This document shows positions 38,022 through 46,852 of a stretch of 64,000 bases of DNA, piece by piece. The stretch lies in NCBI RefSeq assembly GCF_001659785.1, contig NZ_CP015961.1:496001-560000 (forward strand). Reading direction: 5' to 3'. The notes under the pieces are model-generated. The model was not told the DNA's origin, searched no databases, and saw only the letters and a program-made list of their open reading frames with translations. The DNA is from Dietzia timorensis. GTDB taxonomy: Bacteria; Actinomycetota; Actinomycetes; Mycobacteriales; Mycobacteriaceae. The first letter of the stretch is position 1. Each line of letters begins with the position of its first letter. Position numbers and translations under genes: made by a program.

Positions 38022-38344
38022 TTCGCCTCTCCCGTCTCGGGGACGGTTGTGGTGTCGTCATTGTGGCCGATCACTGCGAGAGCACACATATAGATGGTGA
38101 CCGCCATAGAGATGACGATCGCCGTCAGTACGAATGCCTGCGGCAGCGGATCGGCCGCGTCGGCGGGGCTCGTATGGCCGGCAATGGGTTCACCGCGCCA
38201 TGCACCGACGCCGGTGACGAGGAGAAGGAGGTTTACCGCGTGGCTCAGCAGGGTGACTCCGAAGACGATTCGGATCATGTCCCGCTGAACGATCAAATAG
38301 GATGCCCCGGCAAGGAGGATGCCAATGGTAAACGCGAGGATCAT
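38018..38344 (-). CDS. mrpC: Cation/proton antiporter subunit MrpC
   Basis: A 108-residue NuoK-like protein with three membrane segments. IRIVFGVTLLSHAVNLLLLVTG and DPLPQAFVLTAIVISMAVT are typical of MrpC. It overlaps mrpA and mrpD by four bases at each end. Confidence 0.92.
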   Translation of the reverse strand: MILAFTIGILLAGASYLIVQRDMIRIVFGVTLLSHAVNLLLLVTGVGAWRGEPIAGHTSPADAADPLPQAFVLTAIVISMAVTIYMCALAVIGHNDDTTTVPETGEAK

Positions 38345-41262
38345 TGCGCCTTCACCTCCTCATTGTCGGTTTGTGACGCGCGCTTCATCAGATCCGTCCC
38401 CAACACGTTGATGGCGACGAGGACAACGCCCAGCACCGCCAGCGACACGCCGACATCGAAAATGAGCGCGCTCGACAGGTGGACCCCGGCGATATCCCAG
38501 TGGTCCGGTTCGAGGAACGTACCCCAGAGATAGCCTGCGATGCCGGTGAGCCCGGCAACTCCGATCCCTGCGCCGATAACCACAGGAGCGCGACCGGGCG
38601 GGGAGACCACCTGGGCAGTCGACTTCGAGAGGTAGACAAGTGCGATGGCGGACGACGCCACGAGTGCCGCGATGAAGCCGCCACCCGGGGCGTTATGGCC
38701 GCGCCAGAACAGGATCGCCGCCACCACGAGCAAGACCGGAACCGTGAACCGGGCGGCGAGGCGCAGTGGCACGGTGTTCCGGCGTGCATCGGCAAAGACA
38801 CGCTGCACGTGCGGTGAGCTACGTCGTTGGAACTCCGGCGGCATATCGGGGAAGTCGACGTCGGGGTCGAGGTATTCGCTGCGTAGCGAGGCGAGTACGG
38901 CGAGGATGGCGATACCCGCGACGCCGAGCACCGCCAATTCGCCGAAGGTATCCAGCGCACGAAACTCGACGAGGATGACGTTGACGACGTTGTGGCCTCC
39001 GGTGATCGGCTCGGAATTTTCGAAGAGATAGGTGCCGATTTCGGACCGCTCACGCCTCGAGGTGAGGAGCAGGGTGCCGATTGTCCCCGCGGCCCCGACG
39101 ATGAGGGCGAGGATGATTCCCGCGGTTCGCCGGGTCGGTGAGGGGGGCTGAAAGTTGGGTGGGAGCTTGCGGAGCACGAGCATGAAGATGATGACCGTGA
39201 TCGCTTCGACCATGAGCTGCGTGATGCCGACATCGGGGGCGCCGAGGCTGAACATCTGTACCGTGATCGAAATGCCGACCGCAGACAGCAGTACAACCGA
39301 TCCGATCCGCGACGTCACCGTGCAAAGTCCCACCACGGCGACGGCGATGGCGCCGAGGAGAATTCCGTCCGACGTTCGATTCAACCCCGGGTGCAGGGGG
39401 ATCGCCTGATCGAGCCCGCCGGATGCGAAAACAGCGAGGATGCCGAGTCCGCACGCAGAGCCGAGCAAAGGCATGAGGTGGCGGTCGGGAGAATCGGAGT
39501 TCGTGAGGTACGCGATCGCCGCACCTGCTCGGCGCAGTTCACGGGTCGATGCTTCTGCGATGCCGGCCCCGTCGAACGGAAGCAGGTCCCCTGTAAGTGC
39601 ACGTTCGATGGGGCGCCGCCACCATGCGAGGACGGCGCCGACCCCGATGACCAGGATTGTAATGCCCAACTCGAGGTTGGCCCCGTGCCAGAGCGCGAGA
39701 TGAGAGTGTGGATCGCTTCTCGGGATCGCGGCCGAGGAGAACGCGTCGAGGAAGGAATCGAGCGGACTCATCCATGCCACCATCGGTAGACCGGCAATGG
39801 CGGGGATTGCGGCCGACCACAGCATCACCGGGGATACATGCGAGGCGTGTGAGGCCTTGTCGGTGGCGCGTGCTGCGGGATCGGTGTCGATGAATGCGCC
39901 GAAGATGATGCGAGCACAGTAGGCGAAGGTGCCGATGGCGCCGAGTGTTGCGGCGGCCAGGACGATCCAGCGAAGCGCGCCGTCATCCAGAGATGCAAAT
40001 GCGGCGAGCATCGACTCCTTGGACACGAATCCGAGCAACGGGGGGATTCCGGCCATGCCCGCGGCACCGACGAGCGTCGCTGTAAAAGCGATGGGCATCG
40101 CTCGAACGCGGTGAGCGATTTTACGAAGATCTCGGATGTCTCGGGTGTGCATGGCGTGATCCACGACGCCGACCAGCATAAACAGCCCCGATTTGAACAG
40201 CGCGTGCGCAAGGGTGTGCAGTGCTGCCGCAGCGAGCGCGGCGTCCGTGCCGACGCCGATGGCTGCGATGATCCAGCCGAGCTGGGACACCGTCGAATAC
40301 GCCATGAGCTGCTTGAGGTCGAACTTCTGGAGCGCGAACAGGGCCGCCATGATCGCGGTGCCGAGACCGACCGAGATAAGCAGCGTCTGCCACACGTCCA
40401 GATCCGAAAATGCCGGCGAGAATCGCATGGCGAGGAAGATGCCGGCTTTGACGACCGCCGCCGCGTGTAGATAGGCCGAAACCGGCGTTGCAGCGGCCAT
40501 GGCTCCGGGGAGCCAGTAATGAAACGGCCACTGGGCCGATTTGGAGAATGCGGCAACCGCGACGAGCACGGCGACGAGCGTCGCCACAGGAACGTTGTCG
40601 CCCCATACCGAGCTCTGTAGCGCGTCGGAAATGCGGTCGGTCCCGGTGTAGAACCACGTGATCGCTATCCCGGCGAGAAGCGCGAGACCACCGGCGAATG
40701 TCGCGGCCAACGTCCGCATCGCCGCCGCGAACGCAGGACGACCGGAACTGAGAATCAGCGCGAAACTTGCCAGCGACGTGATTTCCCAACCGACGTAGAG
40801 GACGGCGAGGGAATCGGTGAGGACGAGCAGCAGCATGCCCAGCGTGAAGGCGGTGATGAGCTGGTAAAAGGCATACCCGGGAGCCTTGGCGAGCTCAGTT
40901 CCCGGCGGCAGCGCCGAATGGGCCGGAACGGTGCCGGCTTCGGCCGGGATCTTCTTGTCGAGGTATGCGGTGGAGTAGATGAGGACGATGACACCGATCC
41001 CCAGCGCGAGAAGTGCGAAGAACACCCCGATCGGCTCACCGACAAACACCGCCTCCCAGCCCCGGGCCGGGACCCAGGAAATGGTTGCCGTCGTTCCCGC
41101 ACCACCGCCGAAAACGGTCGATGCCTCGGGGAGGAGCGCCACAAATCCTGCGAGGTACAGCAGCGCTAGAGGCCAGCCCGCAGCCCGACCGAGAAGGCGG
41201 GTGAGAGGCCACGCCAAAGTCGTCGCGAGGGCTGACGCTCCGATGCTCAGAAGAAGCGTCAT
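38341..41262 (-). CDS. mrpA: Cation/proton antiporter subunit MrpA fused to MrpB
   Basis: First gene of the operon, 973 residues. The NuoL-like part has the functional motifs YVGWEITSLASFALI and KSAQWPFHYWLPGAMAAATPVSAYLHAA. The last 170 residues are the MrpB domain (PVLLVVAAILFWRGHNAPGG, then SALIFDVGVSLAVLG), so A and B are fused, which accounts for the lack of a separate mrpB. The six genes mrpA-C-D-E-F-G overlap by four bases at every joint, a tightly coupled operon. It ends head-on against the VOC gene. Confidence 0.95.
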   Translation of the reverse strand: MTLLLSIGASALATTLAWPLTRLLGRAAGWPLALLYLAGFVALLPEASTVFGGGAGTTATISWVPARGWEAVFVGEPIGVFFALLALGIGVIVLIYSTAYLDKKIPAEAGTVPAHSALPPGTELAKAPGYAFYQLITAFTLGMLLLVLTDSLAVLYVGWEITSLASFALILSSGRPAFAAAMRTLAATFAGGLALLAGIAITWFYTGTDRISDALQSSVWGDNVPVATLVAVLVAVAAFSKSAQWPFHYWLPGAMAAATPVSAYLHAAAVVKAGIFLAMRFSPAFSDLDVWQTLLISVGLGTAIMAALFALQKFDLKQLMAYSTVSQLGWIIAAIGVGTDAALAAAALHTLAHALFKSGLFMLVGVVDHAMHTRDIRDLRKIAHRVRAMPIAFTATLVGAAGMAGIPPLLGFVSKESMLAAFASLDDGALRWIVLAAATLGAIGTFAYCARIIFGAFIDTDPAARATDKASHASHVSPVMLWSAAIPAIAGLPMVAWMSPLDSFLDAFSSAAIPRSDPHSHLALWHGANLELGITILVIGVGAVLAWWRRPIERALTGDLLPFDGAGIAEASTRELRRAGAAIAYLTNSDSPDRHLMPLLGSACGLGILAVFASGGLDQAIPLHPGLNRTSDGILLGAIAVAVVGLCTVTSRIGSVVLLSAVGISITVQMFSLGAPDVGITQLMVEAITVIIFMLVLRKLPPNFQPPSPTRRTAGIILALIVGAAGTIGTLLLTSRRERSEIGTYLFENSEPITGGHNVVNVILVEFRALDTFGELAVLGVAGIAILAVLASLRSEYLDPDVDFPDMPPEFQRRSSPHVQRVFADARRNTVPLRLAARFTVPVLLVVAAILFWRGHNAPGGGFIAALVASSAIALVYLSKSTAQVVSPPGRAPVVIGAGIGVAGLTGIAGYLWGTFLEPDHWDIAGVHLSSALIFDVGVSLAVLGVVLVAINVLGTDLMKRASQTDNEEVKAQ

Positions 41263-41381
41263 GGATTTACCTTAACAATCGGCGTCGCTGCTCCTGGGCA
41301 TTAGCCAAGGGAACCTTGGTGAGTGACGATCAGTCGCGGAGGGATCGCACCGTCGGCGCAAGGAGGCTAAGCGCCACCCGA

Positions 41382-43445
41382 TCATGCCTTGAAACCCGCC
41401 GGTTGTTCGCCATCCTCGGGATCGACGCCGGCCTCTCGGAGCATCGGAACGTCGGTGAGGAGGTCCGGGATGCCGAAAGCCTCAATGAGATCGGCGGCGT
41501 AGTACGAGAGCGAACGGCACAGTCGGTTGTAGGCGGCTGTCGCGGCCTTCGTCCGTTCGGTCGTGAGGCGGTTGTGCTCGAGGAACCAGCCCTTGTTCTT
41601 GTCAACGATGTCGAGGAAGTACAGATCCAGCAGAGCGTCGAGCACCTCGGCGGTGGCCGGGTCCTCCTCCTGGATTTTGTCGATTACCTCGATGAAACGG
41701 TCGAACACGTATAGATCCATGTGCGCCCTGCCAACCGCGAGGATGTGGTCCTGGGCGCCGTTGAACGTGTCGAACGCGGAGATCTTGTCGTTGGAATCGG
41801 CGCGACGCATTCGCTGCGCGGCGGTTTCCACGAGGTGCTCCTCGCGGTCGGTGAGCAGGCGCAGCTGGTGTCCGCGCTCGAGTAGGTCGGTGTTCTCCCG
41901 GTCCGTCACCGAATCGACGATCTTCTGCCAGAGCGTCGTCGCGCGTACGCGCTCCTGAACCATGTCGCCGACGGTGCCGACGACGGTACCCACGAGGTGG
42001 ACGGGATCCATGTCCGAGAACTCGTTGGCGTACGCGGTGAGCTGCTCCTTCGCGACGAGCTGGGTGAGAACGACGTTGTCGCCCTCGAATGTGGAGAACA
42101 CATCGAGGTCGGCGCGGATACCGGTCAGCCGGTTCTCTGCCATATATCCGGCTCCGCCGCAGGCCAAACGCATTTCGTTGACGGTGTCATTGGCCCAACC
42201 GGAGACCGTGGCCTTGATTCCCGCAGCATGCGTTTCGAGCTGGCGGCGCTCGAGTTCGTCATAGGAGTCCGGGTTCGCCTCGAACGCGTGCAGCTCGGAG
42301 ATGATCGCGTTCTGTGCGATTCCATACGCGTAGGCCTGTGCGATGCGGGGCATGAGCCGCCGCTGGTGCTCCCGGTAGTCGAGCAGCAATACCGCGTCTG
42401 ACGTCGAAGGATGCTCGAACTGGCGGCGGCGTAGGGCGTACTGCGTGCCGATGGACAGGGCGAGGCGGGCGGCCGCGCCCGACGCGGCGCCGACGGAGAC
42501 ACGGCCGCGGATCAGAGCGCCGAGCGTGGTGAAGAAACGCTTGCCGGAGGACTCGATGGGAGAGGTGTAGGTGCCATCGGCTTCGACATCGCCGAAACGA
42601 TTGAGCAGGTTCGACTTCGGAATGCGTACATGATCGAAGATGATCGTGCCGTTGTCGACGCCGGGAAGACCGCCCTTGGGGCCGTGGTCGCCCGTCGTCA
42701 CCCCCGGCAGGTCGTTACCCTCGTCGTCGCGGATCTGCACGACGAAGCAGTGCACGCCGTTCGATTCGGCCTCGGCATCGTCCGGCCCCTTGGTGATGAG
42801 CTGGGCAAAAACCGCGGCATACTGGGCGTCACGTCCCGCGCCACCGATGTACGCCTTCTGCGCCGCCGGGGTCGGGCTGTTGATGATGAATTCCTGGGTC
42901 TCCGGGTCGAACGTCGCCTCGGTGGTGAGGTTCTGAACGTCGGAGCCTCCACCGATCTCGGTCATCGCGAAGCAGCCGACGATGGACAGGTCGATCGTGC
43001 CCGGGAGGTACTTCTGGCGGATTTCCTTGCCGCCGAGATTGGAGACGGCGCCGCCCCACAGACCCCACTGCACGCCGGACTTGACCATGGTGGACAGGTC
43101 GACCATGCCGAGCATCTCGAATGCGGTGAGGGCCTTGCCCGTCTCGCCGGTGCCGGAGTCCTCTTCCTTGAACGCCGCCTTGGCGAAGCCGCCCTCGGCG
43201 AGAGTGTTGAGATCCCGGAGCACCTTATCGCGGTACGCGGTGCGATCGATGTCCAGCGCCGGGAGCATATCTTCGGTGATCTTGTTGCGCACTTCCTCGC
43301 GCGCCTCGGGCCACTGCCCGTCGAGTGCCTTCTGGAGGAGCGCGACGCTCGGCTCCGGGAAGTGCGTGCGGTGCGAACTGGTCGTCCGATCTGCCTGTGC
43401 GTCTTGTTCTATGGCGGACTTGTCCGAGGAATCTTTAGCGCTCAT
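41382..43445 (-). CDS. Acyl-CoA oxidase/dehydrogenase family flavoprotein
   Basis: The 687-residue protein has the acyl-CoA dehydrogenase core with FAD motifs CFAMTEIGGGSDVQNL and RRQFEHPSTSDAVLLLDY, and the segment FSTFEGDNVVLTQLVAKEQL, which is a mark of acyl-CoA oxidases. The additional C-terminal domain of some 200 residues also fits acyl-CoA oxidase. It would start a round of fatty-acid beta-oxidation. A TAGTGT box ends six bases before the ATG, suggesting a leaderless transcript. The first 30 residues are polar and probably disordered. Confidence 0.85.
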   Translation of the reverse strand: MSAKDSSDKSAIEQDAQADRTTSSHRTHFPEPSVALLQKALDGQWPEAREEVRNKITEDMLPALDIDRTAYRDKVLRDLNTLAEGGFAKAAFKEEDSGTGETGKALTAFEMLGMVDLSTMVKSGVQWGLWGGAVSNLGGKEIRQKYLPGTIDLSIVGCFAMTEIGGGSDVQNLTTEATFDPETQEFIINSPTPAAQKAYIGGAGRDAQYAAVFAQLITKGPDDAEAESNGVHCFVVQIRDDEGNDLPGVTTGDHGPKGGLPGVDNGTIIFDHVRIPKSNLLNRFGDVEADGTYTSPIESSGKRFFTTLGALIRGRVSVGAASGAAARLALSIGTQYALRRRQFEHPSTSDAVLLLDYREHQRRLMPRIAQAYAYGIAQNAIISELHAFEANPDSYDELERRQLETHAAGIKATVSGWANDTVNEMRLACGGAGYMAENRLTGIRADLDVFSTFEGDNVVLTQLVAKEQLTAYANEFSDMDPVHLVGTVVGTVGDMVQERVRATTLWQKIVDSVTDRENTDLLERGHQLRLLTDREEHLVETAAQRMRRADSNDKISAFDTFNGAQDHILAVGRAHMDLYVFDRFIEVIDKIQEEDPATAEVLDALLDLYFLDIVDKNKGWFLEHNRLTTERTKAATAAYNRLCRSLSYYAADLIEAFGIPDLLTDVPMLREAGVDPEDGEQPAGFKA

Positions 43446-43635
43446 GACCCGACACTACCGAAGGGAGCAGGGTTGACGACGGCAAAAGTTATCTAGGCGC
43501 ACTCCAGTTCTTCGCCGTGCGCAGAGGCCCGAAATGCGCGAAGGCACTGCGCCACCGGGAAGGGGAATTCCTCCCGGCGAGCGCGGTGCCTTCCGCGTTC
43601 CCGTCGTGAAGCCGGCCAGGAACCGAGCCGCTGCG

Positions 43636-43950
43636 CTACTTGGTCTTGTTGCGACCGAAGATGAGCTTGAGAATGAACAGCAGCACACATGCGCCGATGA
43701 GGCACGTGATGAAGCTGAAGATCCAGCCGCCGCCCTCGACGTCGAGATTGAGCAGGCCGCTGAGGATCCAGCCGCCGAGGAAGCCGCCGATGATGCCGAC
43801 GACGATATTGGCGATGAGGCCCATCTGCTCGTCGGTCTTCATGATCTTGGAGCCGATCCAGCCGGCGAGGCCACCGATGATGATCCAGGCGATCCAGCCG
43901 AGGCTGGGCGACTGCAATCCGTCCGCGAGAATTACGAAGTTGGTATCCAT
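43636..43950 (-). CDS. GlsB/YeaQ/YmgE-like small stress membrane protein
   Basis: About 104 residues with three hydrophobic segments rich in Gly: SLGWIAWIIIGGLAGWIGSK, then MGLIANIVVGIIGGFLGGWI, the core motif of the transglycosylase-associated (GlsB) family. The role is unknown; members are often stress-induced. I chose ATG 43950; ATG 43962, in frame, is possible, with a TATAGT box only two bases ahead of it. The N-terminal tail is longer than usual. Confidence 0.8.
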   Translation of the reverse strand: MDTNFVILADGLQSPSLGWIAWIIIGGLAGWIGSKIMKTDEQMGLIANIVVGIIGGFLGGWILSGLLNLDVEGGGWIFSFITCLIGACVLLFILKLIFGRNKTK

Positions 43951-43992
43951 AACGCTAATCATGGACTATAAATCGGCTGAAAGCACGCATAG

Positions 43993-44199
43993 TTGCCAAA
44001 TTGGTACCTAGTAAATATGTTGGCACACAATAATTTTGACCTCTGGTGGGCGGGTGAATTCGGGACTCCGCCGTCATTTGCGGTGTGCTTTATCGGTGCG
44101 AAGAAAGTGATCGAGAACACTGGAATTCGTCGAGATGCGGGGTCGGCCAAGCGATATGGGGAAACGATTTCGGGGCTAAGGGACAAAAAGTGTGTCTGA
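43993..44199 (+). other. Doubtful small reading frame cut at its last codon by the insertion sequence
   Basis: A frame starting at 43993 (or ATG 44017) runs into the left end of the element. If the insertion is removed together with one copy of the 8-base target duplication, the frame would close two codons later (TCG CGC TAA). The composition is low in GC for this genome, and no ribosome site is seen, so it may not be a gene. It resembles nothing I know. Confidence 0.3.
44173..44198 (+). repeat. Left terminal inverted repeat of the insertion sequence
   Basis: It starts GGGCTAAGGGACAAAA and matches the right end (45502-45527, reverse complement) in 25 of 26 bases. Confidence 0.93.
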
Positions 44200-44320
44200 G
44201 ATCGGTGATTTGTGAGGGATGAGCTGCGCGGATTCGATATTTATAATCCGCTGATCATTATTTCGCGACCTTACGTGACATCTGCAGCCGGTTATGAGTG
44301 CCGGGGCGTGTGCTGGCGTA

Positions 44321-45487
44321 ATGGCCCAAAATCACCCCGCATGCCCGATATGTGGTCACACGATGAAACGCAACGGCACAACAGGCGCCGGCACGACCAG
44401 ATGGCGATGCCGATCGTGTGGATCCTCTTCGACCAAACACCGCCCCGATCGGCGGCTCGATGCTCGTTTCCGCTGGTTCATCGATTACCTCACCGGAACC
44501 GGCTCTCTCGACCAGGTTGCGGCCGACCACGGAATTTCCAGGCGCACCCTCAATCGCTATTTCCACACGTTCTGGTACGTCCAAGTCCCGGTCCCCGCCG
44601 ACCGTTTCCGCGTCTATGACCAGCTATTTATCGACGGAACCTATACCGCAGCCGGGTGCCTGCTGGTGGCCGCGACCCGCACACACGTTGTGGCCTGGCA
44701 CTGGGCCCGCCGTGAAAATATCCAGGCCTACCGCACCTTGCTCGAACATATGGCCCCACCACTGATGGTCGTCATCGACGGCGGCCAAGGCGCTGCCACC
44801 GCGATCGCCAAGCAATGGCCTCGCACGATCGTGCAACGCTGCCTGGTCCATGCCCAACGCAACGTCCGCCGCCACACCACCAGCAGGCCACGAACCGACG
44901 CCGGTCGAGCGATCTACCAACTTGCCCTGCAACTGACCCGCATCACGACCGTGGAACAGGCCACCGAATGGATCGTCCACCTCAACGACTTCGGACGGAT
45001 CTACAAACACTGGCTCAACGAAAAGACCCCGCCACCTCCAGGTAAGACCGGCGCGTGGACCTTCACCCACGACCGAACCCGGAAAGCGTATAACAGCCTG
45101 CTCTACCTGCACAGACACAAACTGTTATTTCGCTATCTCGACCCGCCACCGGGCGCGATAGCCCCCGAACTCATCACAGCAACCACGAACACTCTCGAGG
45201 GCGGCATCAATGCCGGGATCAAAGTCCACGCCTTCGCCCACCGCGGACAAGCCGCCGAACACCAACGCCTGATGTGCGAATGGTGGCTCTATCTCAAAAC
45301 CGAAGCCCCTGACGACCCGCTACAGATCGCCAGAGGCCAACAGTGGGGCAAGAACGCACTCGCCAAAGCACAAGCCCTCACCCACAACGAGAACCTCGCC
45401 GACCACGAAACCGGACGACCAGCCCTCTACGACAACGCTATCGAATGGTCCAACTCCCAAGGCATCCAAAAAGGATGGATCCACTAA
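44321..45487 (+). CDS. Transposase of an IS1249-like element
   Basis: About 388 residues. An N-terminal zinc ribbon (CPICGHTMKR with CRSC) binds DNA. The DDE catalytic acids can be placed in FIDGTYTAAG, VVIDGGQGAATA and NTLEGGINAGIK, and C(2)H residues (RCLVHAQRNV) match the IS256/MULE group. The frame extends upstream to 44294, but ATG 44321 gives the usual N-terminus. No frameshift or stop is seen, so the enzyme is probably active. Confidence 0.9.
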   Translation: MAQNHPACPICGHTMKRNGTTGAGTTRWRCRSCGSSSTKHRPDRRLDARFRWFIDYLTGTGSLDQVAADHGISRRTLNRYFHTFWYVQVPVPADRFRVYDQLFIDGTYTAAGCLLVAATRTHVVAWHWARRENIQAYRTLLEHMAPPLMVVIDGGQGAATAIAKQWPRTIVQRCLVHAQRNVRRHTTSRPRTDAGRAIYQLALQLTRITTVEQATEWIVHLNDFGRIYKHWLNEKTPPPPGKTGAWTFTHDRTRKAYNSLLYLHRHKLLFRYLDPPPGAIAPELITATTNTLEGGINAGIKVHAFAHRGQAAEHQRLMCEWWLYLKTEAPDDPLQIARGQQWGKNALAKAQALTHNENLADHETGRPALYDNAIEWSNSQGIQKGWIH

Positions 45488-45501
45488 CGACACGCCCGAG
45501 C

Positions 45502-45527
45502 CAGACACACATTTTGTCCCTTAGCCC
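45502..45527 (-). repeat. Right terminal inverted repeat of the insertion sequence
   Basis: Reverse complement of the left end with a single mismatch. The second copy of the 8-base target duplication follows directly at 45528-45535. Confidence 0.93.
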
Positions 45528-45551
45528 CGATTTCGCGCTAAACGCGAGAAA

Positions 45552-45593
45552 TAACGAGGAGCTCTGGCCGGCACCAAATGTCGACCAGAGCTC
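45552..45593 (-). terminator. Terminator of tRNA-Pro(CGG)
   Basis: A nine-base perfect stem gagctctgg/ccagagctc (45559-45567 with 45585-45593) is followed on the minus strand by CTCGTTATTTC. It lies 23 bases after the tRNA end and ends its transcript. Confidence 0.65.
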
Positions 45594-45616
45594 TTCTGCC
45601 GTCTCAACCAACGGAG

Positions 45617-45690
<74 letters not shown>

Positions 45691-45795
45691 GTTGCTGTTT
45701 GCAGCACCGTCAACCATAGCGCACACACGCCTCGAACCACTAAACGGCAGGTAAAGGCGCTTTTTGGGTCATTATGGTCGGAGGTGGACGCGTGG

Positions 45796-46773
45796 CTATC
45801 CGACTGCCAGGGGCTCGCGCTCGGTCGAGGGGAGAGGAGCGACGGGCGCTTCCTTGCCCTTTGACTTCTGCGGCGTGAGTACGAGTAGCGAGGCCTCGGG
45901 CTGGCAGAACGTGCGGATGGGGACGAACGGCGAATTGCCGAGGCCGGCGCTGACATTGAGCATCAGATTGCGCCCCCACGCCGAGATCCCCTTGACCCGC
46001 GAGCGGTCGATACCGCAGTTGGTGACGATCGCGCCGGTGGGCAGGCACACCTGCCCGCCGTGGGTGTGGCCGGCGAGTGCCAGGTCGTACCCGTCGGCAT
46101 CGAACGCGTCGAGGATCCGTGGCTCGGGCGAATGAGTGAGGCCGATGCGGACGTCGAATCCCGGCCCGGCGGGCCCGGCGATCGTCGAGTAGCGGTCCGC
46201 TTCCATGTGGGGGTCATCGACGCCGGCGATGAGAATTCGGACCCCGTTGACCGTCATGTGGAACTTGCGGTGTGTCGCGTCTTCCCACCCGTGCTCGGTG
46301 AGCGCGGCGCGCAGGTCGCGCCAGGGGAGCGGGGTTTCGCTCGTGCGCTTCTTGCCGAGCCCGACGTAGCTCAACGGATTCTTCGGGATCGGTGCGTAAT
46401 AGTCGTTCGAACCGAAGACGAAGGCGCCGGGAAGGCGGAGAAGTGGTTCGAGTGCACGCATGACGGCGGGCACCGCACGATCGCTCGAGAGGTTGTCGCC
46501 GGTGTCGACGACGAAATCGGGGCGAAGGCGCGTGAGGCTGTGCAGGAACGCCGTCTTCACTCGCTGCCCGGGGAGCATGTGCAGATCGGAGATGTGCAGA
46601 ATGCGTAGCGGGGAAGTGCCGGGTGGAAGGATCGGAAGCTCGACCTGGCGCACCCGATAATTATTGCGCTCGTACATCGTTCCGTACACGAGGCCCGTGG
46701 CGGCAGCGGCGATCCCTGCCTGGACGAGCGCCTGGGCGGTGGTTGGTTCAGCGGGACGACGTGATCGGGCCAT
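45796..46773 (-). CDS. Metallophosphoesterase (YaeI/Rv3683-like)
   Basis: The 325-residue protein carries the calcineurin-type metal motifs in order: HISDLHM (DxH), DTGDNLSS (GDN), GSNDYYAP (GN[HD]-like), LTHSPEP and AGHTHGGQ. An N-terminal hydrophobic stretch (ALVQAGIAAAATGLVYGTMY) anchors it in the membrane. Enzymes of this group cleave phosphodiesters or phospholipid headgroups. It lies next to ponA2, as does Rv3683 in M. tuberculosis. The start ATG 46773 avoids an N-terminal extension to 46803. Confidence 0.88.
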   Translation of the reverse strand: MARSRRPAEPTTAQALVQAGIAAAATGLVYGTMYERNNYRVRQVELPILPPGTSPLRILHISDLHMLPGQRVKTAFLHSLTRLRPDFVVDTGDNLSSDRAVPAVMRALEPLLRLPGAFVFGSNDYYAPIPKNPLSYVGLGKKRTSETPLPWRDLRAALTEHGWEDATHRKFHMTVNGVRILIAGVDDPHMEADRYSTIAGPAGPGFDVRIGLTHSPEPRILDAFDADGYDLALAGHTHGGQVCLPTGAIVTNCGIDRSRVKGISAWGRNLMLNVSAGLGNSPFVPIRTFCQPEASLLVLTPQKSKGKEAPVAPLPSTEREPLAVG

Positions 46774-46852
46774 AGGTCCACGATACTCGCCGGGCCACCA
46801 CAATTATCCAACGAGAAACTTCGTGGGGGCCCGGCCGCGCGGTCGGGGCGGG

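Larger units (their letters stand above)
44173..45527 (+). mobile_element. Complete insertion sequence, IS1249-like (IS256 group), 1355 bases
   Basis: The element is bounded by 26-base terminal inverted repeats (44173-44198 and 45502-45527) that differ at one base. An 8-base target duplication, cgatttcg, flanks it at 44165-44172 and 45528-45535. A single transposase gene fills the inside. The identical duplications and nearly identical ends suggest a recent, intact insertion. Confidence 0.93.
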
